Shown here in pieces: positions 16,688 to 24,520 of a stretch of 64,000 bases of DNA (position 1 is the stretch's first letter; each line of letters begins with the position of its first letter). Source of the stretch: JANMES01 sp038329865 (lineage in GTDB: Bacteria > Planctomycetota > Phycisphaerae > Tepidisphaerales > Tepidisphaeraceae). The stretch is taken from the NCBI GenBank assembly GCA_038329865.1, contig JBBQNK010000002.1:62001-126000 (forward strand), given 5' to 3'. The position numbers were made by a program, and so were the translations under genes. The notes under the pieces were generated by a model. That model saw only the letters and a program-made list of their open reading frames with translations, did no database searches and was not told the DNA's origin.

Positions 16688-17961
16688 AACAGCTCCAAGG
16701 CGTTTTCAACCAGAGGCCCGAGGACCCGCGACGCATCGCCGCCGAGCTCGAAACCGACCGACCGCTCGCCGCCGTTCGCGGCTTTTCCGCGGGCGATGAG
16801 GATATCGAACGCCGGCACGCCGATTTGGGCGAGCGTGCGATCGAGGAAATTCTCGTCGCCCCGAATCTTGCTGAACGTGACCACTTCGCGCTCGGTGCCG
16901 CAGGTCGGGCAGACTTCCTGGCCGGCCTTTACGCTGCCGGGCGAGGCGAAGAGGAGTTTTTCGGTCTTGCACTTGTTGCAGACGAGCTTGTGCAGAATTT
17001 CGCGGGCGATTTCGATCGGGATCGATGGAGTCGATTTCATCGACGCGGAATCCGGTCGCACAGCGACCGGCGTGGAGGCGTCAAAATAGTCCGCGACGAT
17101 TTTCAGCAACTCGCGCGCGGTCAGTGTCTCCGCGCTCGCGTCCAGCGAAATGATTTCGTCGAGCGTGTCGTGGCTGTAGCAGTCGGCCTTGCGCTGGTAT
17201 TCAGTCTGGTAGACTTCCGCGGTTAGGCCGTTGAATACCCACCCTTTGCCGCTGATGACGGGCAGGCCGTGCAAAACTTTCACAGCTTCCTGTGTCTGAA
17301 CGCCAGCGATAATGCTGCTGACGGTGGGCGTGGTCGGCGTCTTGCCGCGCTCCATTTCGGCGCGGGTGAGCAGATTGCAGCTTCGGCGATGGCGGATCAG
17401 ATCCCAGTCGCGCTTGCTCATCGTGCATTCGTAGCACGGGCCGTCGGGGACGAAGACGCGGGCGACGCCGTCGATCTGCTCGATCGCGCCGTCGATCCAA
17501 GGGCGGTTGACCTTCCACGCATTGCGGTTGATCGCCAAGCGTGCCTCGCGGTTGTCCAAACCGCCGATGATCACGTCTGCCCACCGGTAAACGCCAAGGC
17601 CAAGGTCGTTGACGATATCGCCGACGAATGAGTGGACGTGCAGATCAGGATAAATCTCCTGGGCAGCGGCGGCAGCGACCTCGGCCTTGAACTTGCCATT
17701 ATCCGCTTTTCGGTAGAGCACCGAGCGCGACAGGTTGGAATTTTCGATGGTATCCTTGTCGGCGATCAGAATATTGCCGACACCGAGCAGAACCAGATTT
17801 TTGATGATCTCATTGCCGAGCGCACCTGCTCCAATGACAAGGACTTTCGCGCGGGCGAGCTTGGCCTGATCCCACCAGCCGATGAGCTTGAAACGATGGA
17901 ATCGGTCCTCGCTCGCGGCCGTGGTATCTTCACTCGAGATGGAAATAGGCGTTGAATTCAA
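16684..17961 (-). CDS. ThiF/E1-like adenylating enzyme with C-terminal zinc ribbon
   Basis: Predicted to activate the ubiquitin-like protein by C-terminal adenylation and form a thioester with it. Of 425 residues, 25-265 are the E1 core. This has GAGALG (44-49) for ATP, D68/D70, the arginine loop NLSRSVLYR (76-84), GGLDNREAR (D136), zinc pair CYEC (176-179) and a candidate active cysteine C195 in RRSCNLL. SSIIAGVQTQEAVK follows, as in UBA5-like E1s. The C-terminal region adds CNKC...CPTC (328-331, 351-354) and a terminal domain that could recruit the E2. The start is TTG 17961, 15 bases after the Ubl stop, with a weak ribosome binding site. Residues 295-308 appear to derive from a dispersed palindrome (see 17047-17077). 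Confidence 0.88.
   Translation of the reverse strand: MNSTPISISSEDTTAASEDRFHRFKLIGWWDQAKLARAKVLVIGAGALGNEIIKNLVLLGVGNILIADKDTIENSNLSRSVLYRKADNGKFKAEVAAAAAQEIYPDLHVHSFVGDIVNDLGLGVYRWADVIIGGLDNREARLAINRNAWKVNRPWIDGAIEQIDGVARVFVPDGPCYECTMSKRDWDLIRHRRSCNLLTRAEMERGKTPTTPTVSSIIAGVQTQEAVKVLHGLPVISGKGWVFNGLTAEVYQTEYQRKADCYSHDTLDEIISLDASAETLTARELLKIVADYFDASTPVAVRPDSASMKSTPSIPIEIAREILHKLVCNKCKTEKLLFASPGSVKAGQEVCPTCGTEREVVTFSKIRGDENFLDRTLAQIGVPAFDILIARGKAANGGERSVGFELGGDASRVLGPLVENALELL
17047..17077. repeat. Dispersed palindrome inside the E1 gene (CCGGTCGC...GCGACCGG)
   Basis: The sequence GAATCCGGTCGCACAGCGAC and its continuation CGGCGTGGAG recur with few changes at 60089-60118, where they are intergenic. 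They recur in rearranged form at 62602-62670, inside another gene. In the E1 frame the element encodes a short linker between the adenylation core and the zinc ribbon without breaking the frame. Confidence 0.7.
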
Positions 17962-17976
17962 CGGGTTCTCAGCGAT

Positions 17977-18246
17977 TTAACCAGCGGTAATTTCAGGCTG
18001 TAAACGAAGAATGTCCCCGGATTTAACCCCAGCGTCGGCCAGTGTTTGCTCTTCAAGGAGCTGCTTGCCACTGGTGCGATGGTGAACTTTGTAGCTGAGA
18101 ATTTGCCCGTCCGGCGCGTGCTGGGGGAAGTTCATTTTCTCAATTAGAACGGCGAGCAATCGATTGAGTGGTGCGTCATCAGGCATTTCAACGTCCTGAC
18201 GCTTATTACCAGTCGCATCCCACACCTGTACGGTTAGCATAGTCAT
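17977..18246 (-). CDS. Ubiquitin-like (YukD-type beta-grasp) protein
   Basis: Eighty-nine residues with the beta-grasp pattern: a first hairpin (LTVQVWDATGNKRQDVEMP), a central helix (LNRLLAVLIEKMNF), then YKVHHRTSGKQL and TLADAGVKSGDILRLQPE. These elements match YukD/EsaB-like ubiquitin folds. The chain ends EITAG, leaving a glycine as the natural C-terminus, available for adenylation by the E1 encoded 15 bases downstream. The start was placed at ATG 18246, six bases after GAGG. ATG 18258 (no ribosome binding site) and 18240 are alternatives. It is the first gene of the conjugation operon. Alternatives are a sulfur carrier or a type VII secretion YukD, but the E2 and JAMM genes favour conjugation. 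Confidence 0.82.
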   Translation of the reverse strand: MTMLTVQVWDATGNKRQDVEMPDDAPLNRLLAVLIEKMNFPQHAPDGQILSYKVHHRTSGKQLLEEQTLADAGVKSGDILRLQPEITAG

Positions 18247-18646
18247 AGAGAACCTCATCTATAGATCGGGCAATCGGGGCTTTACGTTAAGATCATTTTC
18301 TTCGGTATATATTACAGCACCGGACCGTGATTTTGGATGATTAAGATTTGTAACTCATATATAATCTGCCCCGTCGAACCAGCCGACATATCTTGCGCAG
18401 GTTGAACACGGTGCGATGGTTTCGCCGCAATTTCGCGACGATCGCAAAGATTCAGCTTGTGAATTCTAATGGAAAGTTGATCCTGTCAAGTCAGTTCTGG
18501 GGCGCGGTACTCCGGCCGGGCAGGATGTCGTTTGGGAGAAGTTTATCACGATAAATGGTCACAATTCGTCTGCCGGTTCCGACAAGAATCCCCTGTCGAC
18601 CGACGCTCCCTATGAAGCCCTGCTCCAGATCCTCTGGCGGCGGCGG
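18247..18646. promoter_or_regulatory. Divergent intergenic region between the ubiquitin-like operon and the polysaccharide operon
   Basis: AT-rich tracts at 18285-18370 (TATATATTACAG, CATATATAATC) stand out from the GC-rich surroundings. They probably hold the promoter of the minus-strand operon, although no clean -35/-10 pair was assigned. The plus-strand side has GGGAGAAG at 18534-18541. An open frame (18470-18646) continues directly into the BY-kinase without an ATG, so the last part of this region is probably coding. Confidence 0.5.
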
Positions 18647-20695
18647 ATGTACCCCTTGGCGGGCGCGGCGATTTGTGGCGTGCTTGCGCTGATCTACCTT
18701 CTATTCGCGACCCGGGTGACGACTGTCTCGTCACGCGTCACCGTTGCTCCCGTGAAACTGCAGCAGCAGCAACTCGTGGGCATGGAGAACAGCCCGGTCA
18801 GTGAAAACTATCTCAACACCCAGGCCGAGCTGATGACCGCCACGCCTACGCTGGCCCTCGCGCTGGGGATGCCGGGAGTGGATCGACTCCGAATTCTGGA
18901 GAAGGTGGATGACCCGCTCTCCTACCTGAAGAAAAATCTCAACGTCGAAGTCGGCAAGAAGAATGACATCATCACGGTCTCGTACGATACGTCGAATGCT
19001 GCCGAGGGAATGACCCTCGTGAACAGCGTCGTCAATGCGTTCATCAATTATCAGTCGAACCAGATGAAGCGATCGACGATGGACGTGGTGAGCGTTCTCC
19101 GTAAAGAGCGCGACGATCTGAACAAAGAGCTCGACGAAAAGATCAAGAAGCTGAGCGAGTTCCGCACGCAGAACGACACGCTCTCGCTCGGCAATGATTC
19201 GAACAATATCGACCAGGAACGCCTGAGAAAGCTCTCCGACGCGCTGACGGCCGCCGACGTGGAAGTGCTCAACGCCAAGAGCAGCTATGAAACCGCCGCC
19301 GCCAGTTTCAAGAGCGATCCTGAGAAGCTCAAGCGGATGCAGGAAGCCCAATCCGATACGCCGGGCGCAATGGCGGTCGATGAAACGGCACTCAAGGCGT
19401 CGCTGTTCGATCTGCAGCAGCGCATCCGCGACATGTCGCGGCAGTACATGCCGAACCACCCGCTCATGCAGGCGGCCCGCACGCGCCTGGAACAGACCGA
19501 GTTGGCGTACATGAACCTCATGCAGCAGAAATATTCCGCTGCCAAGCAGAAGCGCGACGATCTGCAGTCCGCCGTCGATCAGTTCCGCACAAAGGCGATC
19601 TCGCAAAGCGGCAAGGCTATCGAATATTCGCGCCTGAAGGCAGACGTGGACGGCCTGGAAGCGCTCACCCATCGCCTGGAAGATCAGATCAAGACCACCG
19701 ACATCACACGCGACGTCGGCGCGATCAACATCACCGTGGTCGATGACGCTCACGAAGACATGGACAAACCCACCCGCCCGCGCAGATCGTGGACGCTCCT
19801 GACTGCGCTGATTCTGGGCGCCGGCATTGGGCTGATCGCGTCGTTCGCGGCGGAATACACGGACAGCAGCCTCAAATCTGCGAACGATATTGAGAAATCG
19901 CTCGGCCTTACCGTACTGGGCGCCGTGCCGTCGATGCCCCGGCAGTACGCGGCCTCAACGCATGCTCGCACGGTCCATTTGAATCCCGGCTCGGAGGCGG
20001 CAGAGTCGTACCGCTCGCTGCGGTCGGCGATCGTACTCAATGCCGGCCCGCGCAAATTCAAGACGTTTTTGATCACCTCCCCCGTCGATGGCGACGGGAA
20101 AACGACTATCGCCTGTAATCTCGCGATCGCGCTGGCGAAATCCGGCGTGAAAGTGCTGCTGGTCGATACCAACGTGCGCGACCCCGGCATCCATGCCGTC
20201 TTCGGCCTGCCCAATGACCGAGGGCTTTCAACCGTCCTAGTGAATGACGGTGAGCCCGAAGGCAAGGCCATTCAGGCCAGCGGTATGAACAACCTCGATA
20301 TTCTCACCGCAGGCCCGTTGCTGGATGATCCGGCAGATCTTTTGAATTCTCCGCTTTTGACTGAAACGATGGTGCACCTTTCGCGTATGTATGAAATGGT
20401 GATAGTAGACGCCGCCGCCATCCTGCCGGTCGCAGACGGGCGAATCGTTGCTGCTTCGTGCGATGCGAGCGTTCTGGTGCTGAATTCCAAGCGATCGAAC
20501 GACAAGGTCAGCTCGCAGGCCTGCGAAGGCCTGCTCAGCGTGGGCGCTGAAATCCTCGGCGTGGTCGTGAACGATGTTTCGCAGGATCGGCTGAGCGAAG
20601 GGTTTGATGTCAGTTACGCTCACCTGGGCGGGTACAACAACGAGCTCAGTCGCGCCGCCTCGAGCGAGCGGGCTGATCGCACGCGAAACGGGTAA
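18647..20695 (+). CDS. Polysaccharide co-polymerase / BY-kinase (Wzz domain + CpsD-like ATPase)
   Basis: Controls chain length and export of the surface polysaccharide at the inner membrane. Two helices flank a long periplasmic coiled coil: helix 1 at about 3-25, coiled coil to about 360, helix 2 about 380-400. A cytoplasmic P-loop ATPase follows, with SPVDGDGKTT (Walker A, about 477-486) and VLLVDTNVRDP (Walker A'). Position 3 of Walker B reads IVDAAAI, where BY-kinases usually have DxPP. The C-terminal tail has only two tyrosines, so kinase activity may be weak. The first ATG (18647) is inside the first helix boundary. The frame is open back to 18470 and encodes a normal cytoplasmic lead (TDAPYEALLQILWRRR), so the true start is probably a non-ATG codon near 18545-18551. 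Confidence 0.82.
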   Translation: MYPLAGAAICGVLALIYLLFATRVTTVSSRVTVAPVKLQQQQLVGMENSPVSENYLNTQAELMTATPTLALALGMPGVDRLRILEKVDDPLSYLKKNLNVEVGKKNDIITVSYDTSNAAEGMTLVNSVVNAFINYQSNQMKRSTMDVVSVLRKERDDLNKELDEKIKKLSEFRTQNDTLSLGNDSNNIDQERLRKLSDALTAADVEVLNAKSSYETAAASFKSDPEKLKRMQEAQSDTPGAMAVDETALKASLFDLQQRIRDMSRQYMPNHPLMQAARTRLEQTELAYMNLMQQKYSAAKQKRDDLQSAVDQFRTKAISQSGKAIEYSRLKADVDGLEALTHRLEDQIKTTDITRDVGAINITVVDDAHEDMDKPTRPRRSWTLLTALILGAGIGLIASFAAEYTDSSLKSANDIEKSLGLTVLGAVPSMPRQYAASTHARTVHLNPGSEAAESYRSLRSAIVLNAGPRKFKTFLITSPVDGDGKTTIACNLAIALAKSGVKVLLVDTNVRDPGIHAVFGLPNDRGLSTVLVNDGEPEGKAIQASGMNNLDILTAGPLLDDPADLLNSPLLTETMVHLSRMYEMVIVDAAAILPVADGRIVAASCDASVLVLNSKRSNDKVSSQACEGLLSVGAEILGVVVNDVSQDRLSEGFDVSYAHLGGYNNELSRAASSERADRTRNG

Positions 20696-20891
20696 TGTGC
20701 CGGTTCGATGTCGCATCGCGACTTCGGCAGCAGCATTCAGGTTCGATATGAGTTCTCTCTCGGAAACCGGCCGGACCCACGGCGGTAAGAATTGGTGGCA
20801 GTGAAGGCGTCTCGAGGTAAATGCACTGTCCGGTGAGGGCCGGACAGTATTCAGGTTGACCAGGAAAGGGTCGATCGAAGGTAAGGAGAAA

Positions 20892-21743
20892 ATGCAATCC
20901 GTCATAGAAGAAGATTCCGCGCAATCGGCACGCGCTAACACCTTGGCATGGCCGGGCAAGTTCGACTTGTTCGGCGTGGATGTCAGCGTCACCACGTACA
21001 CCAGTGCGGCCGACGTGATTCTTGCCGCGGCGCGCCGCAAAAAAGGCGGGCTCGTTACGGCATTGGCCGTGCATGGGGTGGTCGAATCGAGCGTCAATCC
21101 TGATCTCAACGAGATCATCAATGCTTACGATATGGTCACGCCCGACGGTCAGCCGGTGCGGATCGCGCTGAACGCCCTGCACGATTCAAAGCTTGCCAGC
21201 CGTGTGGCCGGGCCTGATCTGATGCTCCTGCTCTGCGATCGCTGCGAAGCGACCGGCATGCCGATTTACCTGTACGGTTCGAAAAAGTTTGTCGTTGAGA
21301 CACTTCGCGATAAGCTGATCGAGCGGTTCCCGTACCTGAAGATCGTCGGCTGCGAGCCGTCGCTTTTCCGCCCGATTACCCCGGAAGAGAGCCAGGAACT
21401 GGCCGACCGGATTAACGCCAGCGGCGCCGGCATCGTCTTTATCGGGCTCGGTTGTCCGTTACAGGAGAAATTCGCGCATCAGCACCGTAACCTGATTAAA
21501 TCGGTGCAGTTCTGCGTGGGCGCGGCCTTCGATTTCCATGCAGGACTCAAGCGCCGGGCACCGCAGTGGATGCGGGATTATTGGTTGGAATGGTTCTTCC
21601 GGATGATGCAGGAACCGGGCCGACTGTGGAAGCGATATCTAACGACCAATACGCTGTTTATCGTTAAATTCATTCAGCAGTGGTTGCGGCATTCCGATAT
21701 CAACCATGAGGAACTGGATTCCGGTGAACGCGTCACCCCATAA
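20892..21743 (+). CDS. WecG/TagA/CpsF family glycosyltransferase
   Basis: Family GT26 enzyme of 283 residues, which typically adds ManNAc or a ManNAc uronate to a lipid-linked acceptor early in polysaccharide assembly. Visible motifs are VTALAVHGVVES, DMVTPDGQPVR (the conserved TPDG), IYLYGSKKFVVETL, and FIGLGCPLQEKFAHQH followed by GAAFDFHAGLKRRAPQWM. ATG 20892 follows AAGGAG. An upstream TTG frame is less likely. It is downstream of the Wzz/BY-kinase and upstream of the flippase fusion. A small GC hairpin (about 20829-20850) lies in its leader. Confidence 0.9.
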   Translation: MQSVIEEDSAQSARANTLAWPGKFDLFGVDVSVTTYTSAADVILAAARRKKGGLVTALAVHGVVESSVNPDLNEIINAYDMVTPDGQPVRIALNALHDSKLASRVAGPDLMLLLCDRCEATGMPIYLYGSKKFVVETLRDKLIERFPYLKIVGCEPSLFRPITPEESQELADRINASGAGIVFIGLGCPLQEKFAHQHRNLIKSVQFCVGAAFDFHAGLKRRAPQWMRDYWLEWFFRMMQEPGRLWKRYLTTNTLFIVKFIQQWLRHSDINHEELDSGERVTP

Positions 21744-21811
21744 CGGCCGGGCGAAACTAATGCCCTCGCCGAACCGACGAAGTTCGACGCGGGTGTTTAA
21801 AATAATTCGCC

Positions 21812-24520
21812 ATGGCTGTTTCGCTGTATTCCAACCTGAATCGATTCCGCAAGTCGCCTAGCTTCTGGGCGCTGGCCGACCAAGCCGTGCTCAGCCTCGG
21901 CACGTTCGCGACGAACATCGTCGTGATGCGCGCTTACAAGCACGAGACCCAGGAATACGCCCACTACCTTCTATTGTTGAGCATCATCGCCCTGCTCAAT
22001 AACCTTCACGCGTCGGTCATCACCTATCCGCTTTCGGTCAAAGGCGCTCGCTCCGACGACCACGGCCTTCGCGGATTGACGACGGCTTCGCTCGCCCTCA
22101 CCGGCGCGATGGCTGTCCCCATGCTGTTCATCGTGCTGATCGCGGCAGCGGTCATTCACAGCATTGCGCTCGCGCCGTTCGTGGCGATGGCGCTGGTAGC
22201 CTGGCAAGTGCAGGAAACCACTCGACGCGCGTTGATGTCGCACCTCCGCAACGGCGAAGCCGTCTGGGGCGATGCCGTCAGTTACCTCGGGCAGGCGGCG
22301 CTGGTCATCTTTCTTTTCACGAACCACATTCCGCCGCTGTGGGAAGTATTCGTCGCGATGGCCGTCACCAGCCTGGCGGGCGCCGTGGTGCAGCTGCTGC
22401 AGCTTCGTGTTTCAAAATTCGACGCGCAGCTCACCCGCCACATGGCTACCGACGGCTGGCGCATCGGCCGGTGGCTGCTGGTGACGAACGGGCTCAATCT
22501 TCTGACGATCCAGATGATCACCTGGACGTTGTTCTTCTTCTACCAGAACGACGGCGTGACGGCGTTCGGCGCGCTGGGCACAGTGATCGGCGTGAGCCAT
22601 CCGATCATGTTCGGCATCTGTGGATTGATCGTGCCGGGCGTAGCCAAGGCGCGCCACGAAAATGACGACAAGGCCGCCATCCGATTCGCCGCGAAGTTCA
22701 GTTCGATGGGGATGGCCTTGCTGCTACCCTACTACCTGTTCCTCCTCATCACGCCCGGCCTGGCGCTTCGCATTTTCTGCGGCGCGGGCTCGCCGTATCT
22801 CCATCTGACGTCTGAACTCCGCTGGTACGTCGCCCAGTACGTGATGGTCTACCTGGCGTATGTCACGTCGGCGTTACTGAACGGGATGGAAGCCGGCCGT
22901 TGGACGTTCTTCGGGCAGTTGGCTAACGCGATCGTCACCATGCTCGTGCGAATCCCAGTGACAGCGGCGATCGGTGTGTCGGCGGCGATCTGGTCGGGCG
23001 TGCTGACTTACGTCGCCCACACCGCCGTCAATTTCTGGGGCATCGCAAAGACCACCCGCGACGACCAGGCCCGTGCCGAGTCGGCCGCCATCGCCGCCCG
23101 ATTACGCCCCACTGACACGCACGACCTGCCCGCAACGACGATCGAGCCCGTGCCCTTCGCGTCACGGAGCGAATCATCGCCAAGGCGGTTCGGCCGGCAG
23201 CACGTGCTCGTTTCGGCATACACGATTTCACCCTACCGCGGCTCGGAACCGGCCGGCGCATGGAACATCATCATACGACTGGCGAAATTTCACGATATTA
23301 CCGTGCTCACCAGCCCCAGCGTTGAAGGCACCGACTATCAAACCGAAACGCTTGCGTACCTTCGTGAACACCCGATCGCCGGTCTGACGCTTCAGTATGT
23401 CGACCCGCCTACTATCGCGCAAAAGCTGATGAAGCCGACCGGCTCGCTGGCGCGGATGTTCTATTACGTCGGCTACGCCTCGTGGCAGCGCGCCGCTTTG
23501 CACAGGGCGCGCGAGTTACATGCGAACCGGCCGTTCGATCTGACGCATCAGCTGAACATGACGGGCTATCGCGAGCCGGGCTACCTGTGGAAGCTTTCAG
23601 CGCCGTTCACATGGGGCCCGATCGCCGGGGCGTGCAACATGCCCTGGTCGTTCCTTTCGATCATGAGCCCCACGGAGCGAATTTTTTACGCCCTGCGAAA
23701 TGTCGCCAATCAAATCCAGCGATTGGCCAGCATCCGCTGCCGACTTGCCGCCAAGGCTGCGAAGATCATCTGGTACGTCGGGTCGGACGAGAAAGCGCTA
23801 ATCGAAAAAACCTGGGGCAACCCCAACGGCGAGCCCATGCTCGACAGCGGAACTCTCCCGACCGTACGGCCCGCGACAGACTACGACGGCCAGCGCCCGT
23901 TCCGGCTCGTGTGGAGCGGCGTTCACATCGGCCGAAAGGGATTTCCGCTGCTGCTCAACGCGCTGTCGAAAATCAAGAACAAGCGCATCGAAGTAACGGT
24001 GCTCGGCGCCGGCCCGCAGACGGAGCGGTGGGACACACTCGCCGCGCAACTCGGGGTTACGTCGATGATCCGCTGGCGAGGCCGGCTACCGCGCGAAGCG
24101 GCGCTCGCGGAAATGGCGCGCGCCGACGCACTGGCGTTCACCAGCCTGATGGAAGCAGCCTCGCACGTCACGCTCGAAGCGATCTCGATGGGCCTGCCGG
24201 TGATCTGCCATGACGCGTGCGGCATGAGCATCGCCGTGGACAACACGTGCGGCATTAAAGTGCCGCTGATCGATGTTGAAACAAGCGCGAACGGCTTTGC
24301 GGCAGCGATCGCCCGGCTGGTTGACGATCCCGCAGAACTCCGCCGTCTGACGGAAGGCGCTGCCCGCCGCGCCACCGAATTAACCTGGGACGCCAAGGTC
24401 GAACAAATCTGCCGCGGGTATGAGCAGGTCCTGGCTTCGGAGCCTGCCGCGGTGGTCGCGGCCGACGCAGCGCCGGTGGCAGACGTCGAGATCGGCGGAT
24501 CGGCTTCGGTGCCGCTATGA
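21812..24520 (+). CDS. Fused polysaccharide flippase (Wzx/MATE-like) and GT4 glycosyltransferase
   Basis: A single 902-residue chain. Residues 1 to about 410 have about 12 hydrophobic helices with the pattern of Wzx-type oligosaccharide flippases (opening FWALADQAVLSLGTFATNIVV). A hydrophilic linker (about 415-465) leads into a complete GT4: VSAYTISPYRGSEPAGAWN, PFDLTHQLN, LVWSGVHIGRKGFPLLLNAL, WRGRLPREAALAEMARADA, and EAASHVTLEAISMGLPVIC (E-x7-E). Flippase and glycosyltransferase are normally separate genes, so completion and export of the repeat unit may be coupled. There is no stop or frameshift at the junction. The stop overlaps the next start (ATGA). Confidence 0.85.
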   Translation: MAVSLYSNLNRFRKSPSFWALADQAVLSLGTFATNIVVMRAYKHETQEYAHYLLLLSIIALLNNLHASVITYPLSVKGARSDDHGLRGLTTASLALTGAMAVPMLFIVLIAAAVIHSIALAPFVAMALVAWQVQETTRRALMSHLRNGEAVWGDAVSYLGQAALVIFLFTNHIPPLWEVFVAMAVTSLAGAVVQLLQLRVSKFDAQLTRHMATDGWRIGRWLLVTNGLNLLTIQMITWTLFFFYQNDGVTAFGALGTVIGVSHPIMFGICGLIVPGVAKARHENDDKAAIRFAAKFSSMGMALLLPYYLFLLITPGLALRIFCGAGSPYLHLTSELRWYVAQYVMVYLAYVTSALLNGMEAGRWTFFGQLANAIVTMLVRIPVTAAIGVSAAIWSGVLTYVAHTAVNFWGIAKTTRDDQARAESAAIAARLRPTDTHDLPATTIEPVPFASRSESSPRRFGRQHVLVSAYTISPYRGSEPAGAWNIIIRLAKFHDITVLTSPSVEGTDYQTETLAYLREHPIAGLTLQYVDPPTIAQKLMKPTGSLARMFYYVGYASWQRAALHRARELHANRPFDLTHQLNMTGYREPGYLWKLSAPFTWGPIAGACNMPWSFLSIMSPTERIFYALRNVANQIQRLASIRCRLAAKAAKIIWYVGSDEKALIEKTWGNPNGEPMLDSGTLPTVRPATDYDGQRPFRLVWSGVHIGRKGFPLLLNALSKIKNKRIEVTVLGAGPQTERWDTLAAQLGVTSMIRWRGRLPREAALAEMARADALAFTSLMEAASHVTLEAISMGLPVICHDACGMSIAVDNTCGIKVPLIDVETSANGFAAAIARLVDDPAELRRLTEGAARRATELTWDAKVEQICRGYEQVLASEPAAVVAADAAPVADVEIGGSASVPL

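Noticed and set aside
12930..18246. Reading the Ubl/E1/JAMM genes as a sulfur-carrier pathway (ThiS/MoaD/HcyS type)
   Set aside because: Sulfur-carrier sets do not contain an E2-fold protein or a RING-like finger, and the Ubl is YukD-like rather than GG-tailed. It is kept only as a fallback explanation.
20829..20850. Terminator between BY-kinase and WecG-type GT
   Set aside because: There is a GC hairpin (CTGTCCGG...CCGGACAG) but no T-run after it, and the downstream gene continues the same locus.
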